From contig JAVBNF010000038.1 in assembly GCA_031551725.1 (NCBI GenBank), positions 1 through 48,366 of the forward strand: 48,366 nucleotides of DNA, in the 5' to 3' direction. Of this stretch, positions 7,453-14,721 are shown one piece after another (the first letter of the stretch is position 1; the number at the start of each line of letters is the position of its first letter). This stretch comes from JAVBNF01 sp031551725 (GTDB taxonomy: Bacteria > Bacteroidota > Bacteroidia > Bacteroidales > P3). Made by a program: the position numbers and the translations under genes. The notes beneath the pieces are model-generated. The model worked only from the letters and a program-made list of their open reading frames with translations, was not told the origin of the DNA and did no database searches.

Positions 7453-8333
7453 TTTGCTTCAACCACTTCAAGGTCGAAAATCAAAGTAGAGTAAGGAGGA
7501 ACAGCACTATTTCCTTGACGTCCGTAGGCTTGTTTGGAAGGAATAATTACAGTTGCCTTTCCGCCAACGTTCATTTGTTGTACTGCTTTGTCAAAGCCCG
7601 GAATCATACCTGGTTCTGCTGTAGTAAATTCTATTGGTTTGTATTCTCTTTGTGGAAATGCAATGCCTGCATCGGCAGCAATAGATTCAATACTGCTATC
7701 GAAAATTTTTCCATCCGTTAATTTTCCGGTATAGTTTACTTTCACGTGCTTGCCTGCACCAACTAAAGGACCATTTCCTTTTTTAGTATGCATAATGATA
7801 AGGCCGTCTGTACCCGGTTTTGCAGTGATGTTTTTCTTTTTCAAATAAGCATTTAAAGCCTCTTGTTCCTGAGCTTCTCCAGCTGCATCTTGCTCTACAT
7901 ACATGGCTTCTTGTTCGGCTTGATATTCTTCCATTGTCAAGAATTTATGCAGTTTTACAAGAATTTCCATTTTTACATCGGTCATACCCTGACCCGGAGC
8001 ATATTTTTCCAAAGTATCATTGTTTAAAATGAAAGAAGCACTATCGCCAATGCCCATCAACAAAATTCCTTCGGGAAGATCGCCGGGAAAACTACCTTTA
8101 TTAAGCATGATGGGAGTGTATTGCCCTGTTGGGTCGCCCATCACCGTGTCGTTGCGTTTAAGTACAATTGTAACCATTGCGAGATCTCCCAATTTGGGTT
8201 TCTCTCCGTCGTCTTTTACTAAAAATTTGTAATACAAACCATTTTCAGTTTTTTTGTAGCCTTTATATTTTGAGCAAGAAGCAAGACCTGCAACCATTGC
8301 AAAGGCTAAAGCAATTAAAAGAATTTTTTTCAT
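7449..8333 (-). CDS. FKBP-type peptidyl-prolyl isomerase lipoprotein, two FKBP-like domains
   Basis: A 294-aa lipoprotein with lipobox LASC (C20). The C-terminal third (about 185-294) is a good FKBP domain: KHVKVNYTGKLTDGKIFDSS, then PGMIPGFDKAVQQMNVGGKA, IPSKQAYGRQG and PPYSTLIFDLEVVEA. An earlier segment (about 28-135) has a weaker FKBP-like pattern (GLYYKFLVKDDGEKPKLGD, then EGILLMGIGDSASFIL), suggesting a degenerate second domain. Its role would be folding assistance in the periplasm or outer membrane. The frame is open to 8462, but the signal peptide begins at the ATG at 8333, which is taken as the start. It lies 22 bp after the other FKBP gene and is probably cotranscribed with it. Confidence 0.88.
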   Translation of the reverse strand: MKKILLIALAFAMVAGLASCSKYKGYKKTENGLYYKFLVKDDGEKPKLGDLAMVTIVLKRNDTVMGDPTGQYTPIMLNKGSFPGDLPEGILLMGIGDSASFILNNDTLEKYAPGQGMTDVKMEILVKLHKFLTMEEYQAEQEAMYVEQDAAGEAQEQEALNAYLKKKNITAKPGTDGLIIMHTKKGNGPLVGAGKHVKVNYTGKLTDGKIFDSSIESIAADAGIAFPQREYKPIEFTTAEPGMIPGFDKAVQQMNVGGKATVIIPSKQAYGRQGNSAVPPYSTLIFDLEVVEAK

Positions 8334-8355
8334 TTTCGTTAAATTAAAATTTATT

Positions 8356-8901
8356 TTATTTGTGTTGAACATTAATAATTTCAATAGTATATACCAAACA
8401 AGCACGTTTTGGAATCGCAACGCCGTCGCCGATGAGACCGTACGCAAGATGCGAAGGAACAATCAGCTGTGCTTTTTCATGTGGCCGCATCATTAAAACA
8501 GCTTCTTCCAATCCCCGTGGCTCTTGACCTTGACCGATAGTGAATGTTTTAACACCTTCATGTTTGGATGTGTAAATAGTATCACCTGTAATTAGTTGAA
8601 TGGTATAATTCAAACTTACAGTACTTCCATAAGCAACTGTTTTACCTTGTTTTTTTTCAAAAATATTATAACGCAAACCACTGCCGCTTTCCTGCATGCT
8701 CCAATTATAACGCTTGATAAAAGAAGCAATTTGCTCATTTTCGATGCGGAGCAAACGTTCATTCGCTTTCGCTAAATCTTCGTCGTAAGTTTTAGTGGGA
8801 GTTTGCAATGACTGTGTTTGTTGCTCCGGCTGTCTGTTGCAAGCTGTTAATGCAACGATAATTGCAAATATGAAATAATATATTTTATGATTTAAAACCA
8901 C
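8356..8901 (-). CDS. GldI-like FKBP-type peptidyl-prolyl isomerase lipoprotein
   Basis: A 181-aa lipoprotein read from a GTG at 8901. There is no ATG next to the signal peptide, and the longer frame would run far into nrnA. The start overlaps the nrnA stop by 17 nt. The lipobox is ALTAC (C21). A charged helical linker follows (ANERLLRIENEQIASFIKRY, about 43-62), then one FKBP domain (about 88-178) with GSTVSLNYTIQLITGD, GLEEAVLMMRPHEKAQLI and PSHLAYGLIGDG. A lipoprotein of this length with a long charged helix before a divergent FKBP domain is the pattern of GldI, the gliding-associated isomerase of Bacteroidota. GldI identity is inferred from the pattern, not from an alignment. Confidence 0.78.
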   Translation of the reverse strand: MVLNHKIYYFIFAIIVALTACNRQPEQQTQSLQTPTKTYDEDLAKANERLLRIENEQIASFIKRYNWSMQESGSGLRYNIFEKKQGKTVAYGSTVSLNYTIQLITGDTIYTSKHEGVKTFTIGQGQEPRGLEEAVLMMRPHEKAQLIVPSHLAYGLIGDGVAIPKRACLVYTIEIINVQHK

Positions 8902-9886
8902 GTGAAAATTCAGGAAGTAATTCTTCAAATTTTTGTAAAGTCTCAGATAAAGAATCGAAAGAACTGCCTCCGGATGCATTTTTATGTCCACCGCCATTAA
9001 AATGGTCGCGTGCAAAAACGTTTGTATCAATTGCACCTTTCGAACGGAAAGAAATACGGATACGGCGTTCGGTTTCAGTAAAAAAGGCGGCAAACAAAAC
9101 ATCTTTCATGCTTAACGCGAAATTTACTACGCCTTCCGTGTCGCCCGATTGATAGTTGTATTTAAGCAAATCTTCTTTCGTTAAATGAATGTACGCCGTT
9201 GAATATTCGGGCATCACTTTCATGCGTTCGCTCAAGCATAAACCTAATAAACGCAAACGGTCTTCCGAAAAAGTATCGAAAATAGCACGGTGGATAAAAT
9301 TGGGGTCAATACCCATATCAATCAAATCGGCTACAGTGTCAAATGTTTCGCGGCGGTTGCACGAAAAGCTGAAAGATCCCGTATCTGTTGCAATTCCTGC
9401 GTAAATACAAGAAGCAGCATCGCGGGTTAATAGTTTTTGGTCGCCGATATTTTTAATTGTTTGAAAAACCAATTCGCAAGTTGAAGAAATATCGGTTGTT
9501 GATACCACGTAATCAAATTGTTCGCGGTTTGGCTCAATATGATGATCAATCAGTATCTTGAATGCTTTTGATTCTGTAATCGGTTTTTCCATGGAATCAA
9601 TACGGCTCAAACTTTGGAAATCTGCACAAATAATCAGATCGGCTTGTGCAATAATTTGATTGCCTAAGTCTGTATTTCGTTGGTAAACCAAAATACTTTC
9701 AGCTCCAGGCATCCAGCGTAAATTACCAGGGACTTCATTCGGCATCATCACAACCGCTTCTTTCCCTAAAGCCATTATGTAATGGAAAATCGCCAGTGAA
9801 GCACCAACAGCATCACCATCCGGATTATAATGCGCCAAAACTAAAACCTGTTTCGCCGCAAGAATATGATCTCTTAAATTTTTCAT
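8885..9886 (-). CDS. nrnA: DHH/DHHA1 phosphoesterase, NrnA-like (nanoRNase / pAp phosphatase)
   Basis: A 333-aa protein. The N-terminal DHH domain has LAHYNPDGDAVGAS (about 17-30), CADF (about 87-90) and IDHH (113-116), which bind two Mn ions. The C-terminal DHHA1 domain ends with GGGHKNASGG (298-307), the substrate-binding loop. The family degrades very short RNA oligonucleotides and dephosphorylates pAp. Start: the ATG at 9886 is chosen. A TTG at 9898 in frame lies inside the -7 box TATCTTTG, so it cannot be transcribed as a start codon. The downstream FKBP gene overlaps its 3' end. Confidence 0.9.
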   Translation of the reverse strand: MKNLRDHILAAKQVLVLAHYNPDGDAVGASLAIFHYIMALGKEAVVMMPNEVPGNLRWMPGAESILVYQRNTDLGNQIIAQADLIICADFQSLSRIDSMEKPITESKAFKILIDHHIEPNREQFDYVVSTTDISSTCELVFQTIKNIGDQKLLTRDAASCIYAGIATDTGSFSFSCNRRETFDTVADLIDMGIDPNFIHRAIFDTFSEDRLRLLGLCLSERMKVMPEYSTAYIHLTKEDLLKYNYQSGDTEGVVNFALSMKDVLFAAFFTETERRIRISFRSKGAIDTNVFARDHFNGGGHKNASGGSSFDSLSETLQKFEELLPEFSRGFKS

Positions 9887-9895
9887 ATAAGTTTG

Positions 9896-9903
9896 CAAAG
9901 ATA
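9896..9903 (-). promoter_or_regulatory. -7 box of the nrnA transcript, very short leader
   Basis: Read on the minus strand, TATCTTTG at 9903-9896 is followed 9 nt later by the ATG at 9886. The -33 element is weak. The transcript would be leaderless or nearly so. Confidence 0.55.
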
Positions 9904-9912
9904 CAAAAAATA

Positions 9913-10782
9913 TTAAACTTGCTCTTTTTTAGGTTGAAAAACTTGCAAAATAATATTCACTTCCTCTGCTTTCAAGGTAGAACCGTTAAATTCATAAACA
10001 CGAACTAATGTTCTTAACCAGCGTTTAAAAATATCGGTAAGCGTGCAAATCTCGAAATATTCTGCTTTGTGTGAAATGTTTTCTTTTTTTAAGAATTCCT
10101 TTAAATCATTGTATGGGAACACGATGCCATTGCTGAACGGATTGATGTAAAACAAAATATCTGATACGGAATGAGGTTCTTCTGTGGTATATGCCACTAA
10201 GAAATTTTGAGGCAAGTGCACGCCGTATAAGGAAATATGATTCTTTTTTGCAAAATATAAATAAAGCAACCCTAATGTTAAATCATTTCCCTTTTTGCGC
10301 TGAAGCACTTGATGCATAAACATATTGCCCATTTCAAAAGGTGTCATTCGGTCAACAGTGAATGACTTTGTTTCAAAAATGAAATGATTGAAGACCTTCA
10401 CCTGTTCCAAAGCGGTCATGTTTTCGTGTAGTTCCACCCATAGCTCGGCATTTAATTGCCCCAGCGTGATTCTCATTTCAGCTTCATCGAAATTAGGATC
10501 GACAATGCGTGAGAAAATTGCAAACATATCTTCCATATTTTGCTCTTCTCCATCCATCCATGCTTGGATTTCCTCACATCGATTGTGAATTTGAATTTGC
10601 CTTAAAATGTCTTCAACACGATCACGGATATCATCGTTTAAAGCTGTTTCCCAAACGTGTTCCAAAGGCTTGATCGCTACGTTTCCCATACCGATAAGTT
10701 CCTTGGATATTTGTGTAAAAAGCTCCTTGTCAGGCTCGTCAAGCAGACTGATAAGCGCTGTTATTTTTGATTCTTCACTCAT
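9913..10782 (-). CDS. SirB1-like transglutaminase-fold protein
   Basis: A 289-aa protein of the Transglut_core2/SirB1 type. An N-terminal helical repeat-like part (about 1-75) carries alternating acidic and hydrophobic residues. A middle segment (NHFIFETKSFTVD, about 132-144, then VLQRKKGNDLTLGLLYLYFA, about 158-177) corresponds to the family's block. A histidine in LYGVHLPQNFLVAY and a later INPFSNGIVFPYNDL match the family layout. In this protein the Cys expected in a transglutaminase is not obvious at the LTLGLLYLY position, so it may not be enzymatic. Its ATG overlaps the stop of the upstream phosphorylase (ATGA), so the two genes are translationally coupled. Confidence 0.75.
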   Translation of the reverse strand: MSEESKITALISLLDEPDKELFTQISKELIGMGNVAIKPLEHVWETALNDDIRDRVEDILRQIQIHNRCEEIQAWMDGEEQNMEDMFAIFSRIVDPNFDEAEMRITLGQLNAELWVELHENMTALEQVKVFNHFIFETKSFTVDRMTPFEMGNMFMHQVLQRKKGNDLTLGLLYLYFAKKNHISLYGVHLPQNFLVAYTTEEPHSVSDILFYINPFSNGIVFPYNDLKEFLKKENISHKAEYFEICTLTDIFKRWLRTLVRVYEFNGSTLKAEEVNIILQVFQPKKEQV

Positions 10783-11657
10783 GCGATAGCGGCAATTTTA
10801 TCCATAATTTCTACATATTTTTCAATCATTCCTTTCGCCGTTAGATGGGTATGCGTTTGAGCCGCGCGATTGGCAACAACCAGGCAAACAGTGAGCGTTT
10901 CATGTCCCAATGCTTTTCCCAATCCATATAGCGCCGACGTTTCCATCTCGAAATTCGAAACACGATGTCCGTTATGATTGAATTTTTGCAAACGTTCGTT
11001 AATATCTTTTATCGCCAACGGTAAACGGATTTCTCGTCCTTGCGGACCGTAGAAACCGCAGGCAGTGGCCGTAATTCCATGTTTATAACCCGGTGCAATA
11101 GCATTAAAAAGTTTTTCCGACGATTTAACAATGTAGGGTCTTGCCAAACGTTCCGGCCATTGCGATTGTTCGATAAATGCGTCTTCTAAATCGCTTTCAA
11201 AAATCGCTTTTTCAGGAGCATAAAAATTCAGTAAACCATCCAATCCTAAAGCATATTCCGAAACACAAAGCTCATCCGACGGAATATCGGCGTGCAACGA
11301 TCCGCAAGTTCCAAGACGAATTAAATTCAAACGCTTATGCTCTTTCTTTTCGGTGCGGTTTTTCAAATCGATATTTGCCAAAGCATCAAGTTCCGTCAAA
11401 ACAATATCAATATTGTCTGTCCCCATTCCGGTAGAAATAATACTCATGCGTTTGCCTTTGTATAGGCCGGTATGAGTAACAATTTCACGATTCATTTGTT
11501 TGTACTCAATCTTGTCAAAAAATAGACTCAATTGGGCAACACGTCCCGGATCGCCAACCAAAATTACGGTGTCGGCCAAATTTTCAGGATGTATATGGAG
11601 GTGATACACACTTCCGTCTTCGTTTAAAATTAATTCCGATTCTGCAAAGGTTTTCAT
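10779..11657 (-). CDS. Uridine phosphorylase-like nucleoside phosphorylase
   Basis: A 292-aa PNP/UDP-family enzyme that splits nucleosides with phosphate. The phosphate-binding VILVGDPGRVAQ (about 30-41), MSIISTGMGTDNIDI (about 70-84), LIRLGTCGSLHADI (about 110-123) and NFEMETSALYGLGKAL (about 240-255) are the family blocks; FEMET is the ribose- and base-binding motif. Uridine is the most likely substrate from the MGTDN and FEMETSALY pattern, but purine nucleosides cannot be excluded. It is the middle gene of a minus-strand cluster, 53 bp after the oligopeptidase gene, and couples to the SirB1-like gene by a 4-nt overlap. Confidence 0.85.
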   Translation of the reverse strand: MKTFAESELILNEDGSVYHLHIHPENLADTVILVGDPGRVAQLSLFFDKIEYKQMNREIVTHTGLYKGKRMSIISTGMGTDNIDIVLTELDALANIDLKNRTEKKEHKRLNLIRLGTCGSLHADIPSDELCVSEYALGLDGLLNFYAPEKAIFESDLEDAFIEQSQWPERLARPYIVKSSEKLFNAIAPGYKHGITATACGFYGPQGREIRLPLAIKDINERLQKFNHNGHRVSNFEMETSALYGLGKALGHETLTVCLVVANRAAQTHTHLTAKGMIEKYVEIMDKIAAIA

Positions 11658-11675
11658 AGTTTGCTTAATTCATTC

Positions 11676-11710
11676 ATTGTCGTCATAGCGAGCGTAGCGT
11701 GGCCATCTCG
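11676..11710. repeat. GCGAGCGTAGCG-type dispersed repeat candidate
   Basis: ATTGTCGTCATAGCGAGCG continues into TAGCGTGGCCATCTCG and ends exactly at the stop codon of the oligopeptidase gene. ATTGTCGTCAT partly recurs at 11716-11726, inside the coding region. The phrase resembles short palindromic repeats of the type CATTGCGAGCGAAGCGxxGCAATCTC seen in many genomes. Only one copy is found here. Confidence 0.4.
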
Positions 11711-13777
11711 TTAAATTGTCGTCATCACCTTTTCAATTATAAACGCATACTCAAACGCCGTCTCCTTCAATTGTTGGAATCGTCCCGATGCGCCGCCGTG
11801 TCCGAAATCCATTTCTGTTTTTAATAACAATGTATTGTGATCGGTTTTCATGTCGCGTAATTTGGCCACCCATTTCGCCGGTTCCCAGTATTGCACCTGC
11901 GAATCGTGATAGCCGGACGTTACAAGTAAATGCGGATAATGTTGCGCTTTTACATTGTCGTATGGCGAGTAGGAGAGCATGTACTCGAAAAATTGCGGAT
12001 CGTGCGGATCGCCCCATTCTTCGTATTCGCCCACCGTTAAAGGCAAAGACTCGTCCAACATCGTTGTTACAACATCCACAAATGGAACTTCGGCAACAAT
12101 AACATTGAATAAATCCGGACGCATATTCGCCACAACGCCCATCAACATGCCGCCCGCACTGCCGCCCATAATGGCGAGTTTGGCGGGAGAAGTGTATTTT
12201 TGCTGAACGATATATTCTGCGCAAGCAATAAAATCGGTAAACGTATTTTTCTTTTTCAAAAATTTACCGTCTTCATACCATTCACGGCCCAATTCCTCGC
12301 CGCCGCGGATGTGCGCCAAAACGTATACAAAACCGCGATCCAGCAAGCTCAAACGCGCAACGCTGAAATACGGATCCATCGAATAGCCATAAGAACCGTA
12401 TGCATAGAGCAATGTTGGATTATTCCCATTCAATTCGAGTCCTTTTTTGTAAACAATCGACATTGGAACCTGCTTGCCATCCTCTGCCGGTGCCCACAAA
12501 CGAAGGGTTTCATAATTATTCGGACTGAAATCCGCATCCGGAACTTCTTGTTGTTTCAATAATTTTTTCTCCTGCGTCAACATATTATATTCAAACGTCG
12601 AGCGTGGAGTGGTAAGCGATGTATAGCCAAATCGAAGTAAATCGCTTTGCATGTCCAAATTGTCGCCAATACCTGCCGCATACGTCGGTTCGCCAAAATC
12701 AATATAATGACTTTCTTTGGTTTGAATATTAATTACGCGAAGAAAAGTCAAGCCCTGCTTGCGTTCTTCTACAACCAAAAAGTTATTATAAATTTCAATA
12801 TCCTCGATTTTTACTTCCGGATTTGCAGGAATTACATCTTGCCAATGCTCTTTGGCAGTATTATTGATCGGCGTTTTCATCAAACGGAAATTGGGCGCAT
12901 TCCAATTGCAGAGAACTAAAAAATAATCTCCCCAATGCTCAATGCCGTATTCCAATTTGGGCGTTCGTTTGTGAAATAATTTAAAATCATCAAACGGCTT
13001 GTCCGCTTCCAAATACCAAACTTCTGATGAAAGCGTGCTTTCTGTGGAAATAAACAAATATTTATCCGATTTCGATTTGTCGATATCAATCGAAAAACGT
13101 GCATTCTTTTCATGAAAAATCAGAACATCGTTTTTCGTATTGGTGTCTAAAATTGAATGACGAAAAACCTTGTAAACACGTAGTGCTTTATCTTTTACAG
13201 TATAAAACAATGTTTGATTATCTGCCGCCCAAACCGCATCGCCACACGTATTTTTAATTTCGGTAGGAAGAATTTCGCCGGTGGTTAAATTTTTGATATA
13301 AATTGTATATTGTCTGCGACTGACGGTATCCACCGCGAAAGCAACTAAATTCTGATCATCGCTGATAGCTGAAATAAACATTTCGTAATAAGCATAGCCT
13401 TCTGCCATTTCATTCACGTTGAACATGATTTCCTCATTGGCTTCCAAAGTCCCTTTTTTACGGCAGTAAATCGCATATTCTTTACCCGTTTCGTGGCGGG
13501 AATAGTACCAATAACCGTTCTTTTTGTACGGCAATGATTGGTCGTCTTCTTTAATCCGCTTCTTGAATTCCTGAAAAAGCGTTTCCTCCAAGGGTTTTAA
13601 ATCTGCAGTAGATTGTTCGGTAAAACTATTTTCATCATTCAAATATTGAATAACTTTCGGCGAATCCCGCTCGTTCATCCAATAATAATTATCCACACGC
13701 TTTACGCCATGCTCAGACATAACATGCGGAATTTTTTCGGCAACAGGAGCTAATATCGGCGTGTTTGTTGGTTTCAT
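11711..13777 (-). CDS. ptrB: Oligopeptidase B (protease II), S9A family serine peptidase
   Basis: A 688-aa prolyl-oligopeptidase-family enzyme that cuts short peptides after basic residues, probably in the cytoplasm since no signal peptide is seen. The N-terminal part starts PVAEKIPHVMSEHGVKRVDN YYWM (residues 10-34), as in oligopeptidase B, followed by the seven-blade propeller (about 75-400). The catalytic domain has YAYGSYGYSMDP and ILAHIRGGEELGR-type blocks. The triad is Ser540 in GGSAGG, Asp625 in GYHDSQVQYWEP and His660 in DFGHGGASGR. The length matches the family (about 690 aa). It has its own promoter at 13807-13837. Confidence 0.93.
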   Translation of the reverse strand: MKPTNTPILAPVAEKIPHVMSEHGVKRVDNYYWMNERDSPKVIQYLNDENSFTEQSTADLKPLEETLFQEFKKRIKEDDQSLPYKKNGYWYYSRHETGKEYAIYCRKKGTLEANEEIMFNVNEMAEGYAYYEMFISAISDDQNLVAFAVDTVSRRQYTIYIKNLTTGEILPTEIKNTCGDAVWAADNQTLFYTVKDKALRVYKVFRHSILDTNTKNDVLIFHEKNARFSIDIDKSKSDKYLFISTESTLSSEVWYLEADKPFDDFKLFHKRTPKLEYGIEHWGDYFLVLCNWNAPNFRLMKTPINNTAKEHWQDVIPANPEVKIEDIEIYNNFLVVEERKQGLTFLRVINIQTKESHYIDFGEPTYAAGIGDNLDMQSDLLRFGYTSLTTPRSTFEYNMLTQEKKLLKQQEVPDADFSPNNYETLRLWAPAEDGKQVPMSIVYKKGLELNGNNPTLLYAYGSYGYSMDPYFSVARLSLLDRGFVYVLAHIRGGEELGREWYEDGKFLKKKNTFTDFIACAEYIVQQKYTSPAKLAIMGGSAGGMLMGVVANMRPDLFNVIVAEVPFVDVVTTMLDESLPLTVGEYEEWGDPHDPQFFEYMLSYSPYDNVKAQHYPHLLVTSGYHDSQVQYWEPAKWVAKLRDMKTDHNTLLLKTEMDFGHGGASGRFQQLKETAFEYAFIIEKVMTTI

Positions 13778-13806
13778 TTGTTATGACAATATCCTAAAAT
13801 AAACAG

Positions 13807-13837
13807 CAAATATAAGGATTTTTTGACATATTAACAA
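13807..13837 (-). promoter_or_regulatory. Promoter of the ptrB cluster
   Basis: On the minus strand, TTG (13837-13835), a 20-bp spacer and TATATTTG (13814-13807) form a full -33/-7 pair about 30 nt before the ATG at 13777. It is divergent from the smpB promoter. Confidence 0.75.
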
Positions 13838-13887
13838 CAGGCTTCGTAAAATGTTGAAATCTTTGCTGTTTCTTTGTGAAATTGAAC

Positions 13888-13918
13888 TTGCAAAATCATG
13901 AAAAAAAAATTACCTTTG
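13888..13918 (+). promoter_or_regulatory. Promoter of smpB, short leader
   Basis: TTG (13888-13890), a 20-bp spacer and TACCTTTG (13911-13918). The smpB ATG at 13929 is only 10 nt after the box. Confidence 0.7.
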
Positions 13919-13928
13919 CATACATGTT

Positions 13929-14384
13929 ATGAAACGTGCTGCTTCTGATATCAAAATACGAAATAAAAAAGCCGAATTTGAATATTTTATCATAGATAGA
14001 TATACGGCCGGTATTGTATTGAAAGGTACGGAAATTAAGTCAATTCGTGAAGGGAAAGCAAATCTTGTCGATGCTTATTGCAGTTTTTGGGAACATGAAC
14101 TTTTTGTAAAAAATATGCACATTGCCGAATATAAATTCGGTTCGTACTACAACCACAAAGCAAATGATGATCGAAAACTGCTTCTCAATAAGCGCGAACT
14201 TCGTAAACTGGAATTAAAAGTGAAAGATAAAGGCGTTACCATCGTTCCGCTTTTGCTTTTTGTTAATGAAAACGGAATTGCGAAATTAGAAATCGCTTTG
14301 GTAAAAGGGAAGAAGTTGCACGATAAAAGAGAGACAATCAAGGAGAAAGATATTAAACGGGAGATGGATCGGAGAGAATATTAG
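13929..14384 (+). CDS. smpB: SsrA-binding protein SmpB
   Basis: A 151-aa basic RNA-binding protein that carries tmRNA to stalled ribosomes for trans-translation. Family blocks: NKKAEFEYFIIDRYTAGIVL (about 11-30), KGTEIKSIREGKANLVDAY (about 31-49), KLLLNKRELRKLEL (about 80-93), VPLLLFVNENGIAKLEIALV (about 103-122) and the basic C-terminal tail KGKKLHDKRETIKEKDIKRE (about 123-142), which inserts in the ribosomal A site and mRNA path. The length is typical. No tmRNA gene is seen in this window. Confidence 0.96.
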   Translation: MKRAASDIKIRNKKAEFEYFIIDRYTAGIVLKGTEIKSIREGKANLVDAYCSFWEHELFVKNMHIAEYKFGSYYNHKANDDRKLLLNKRELRKLELKVKDKGVTIVPLLLFVNENGIAKLEIALVKGKKLHDKRETIKEKDIKREMDRREY

Positions 14385-14463
14385 AAAAAAAGTTATTAAC
14401 AATTGCACAAAATGACCTACCCATCGCGTTTATATATATAGTGTAATGTTAAATTTCGCAATC

Positions 14464-14706
14464 ATGAAAACAGTCGACTATTTTGAAGAATTAACCCGTG
14501 TGTCTACGCTTGAAACGCTTTGGAAATGCGGTGAAAAGCAATCTGATTACGGCGTTCCACAACCGGAAGAAGATGATCCTTTTGCCGAAGAACAGGATGA
14601 AATTAAAGATAGCCCCGATCCCGAAACAATCAAAGCAATCCTCGATTTCTTGTATTCTACAGAAAGATATCCTTCTAAAAACGTAGGAAATATTTATAAA
14701 AACTAA
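14464..14706 (+). CDS. Small acidic hypothetical protein
   Basis: An 80-aa protein with no family I recognise. The middle is strongly acidic (PQPEEDDPFAEEQDEIKD), with a predicted helix near the C-terminus (PETIKAILDFLYSTE) and a lysine/asparagine-rich end. It has no signal peptide or membrane segment. The ATG at 14464 is preferred because it begins MKTVDYFEEL; an in-frame ATG at 14446 would add 6 residues. It ends 15 bp before purH and is probably cotranscribed with it. The frame is open and has normal codon use, so it is likely a real gene. Confidence 0.55.
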   Translation: MKTVDYFEELTRVSTLETLWKCGEKQSDYGVPQPEEDDPFAEEQDEIKDSPDPETIKAILDFLYSTERYPSKNVGNIYKN

Positions 14707-14721
14707 AGACTTTCATTAAAA

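Noticed and set aside
8334..8462. N-terminal extension of the first FKBP lipoprotein
   Set aside because: It would bury the lipoprotein signal peptide and overlap the other FKBP gene; the ATG at 8333 gives a standard lipobox.
8902..9102. N-terminal extension of the GldI-like protein
   Set aside because: It overlaps nrnA deeply and would place the signal peptide in the middle of the protein; the GTG at 8901 fits better.
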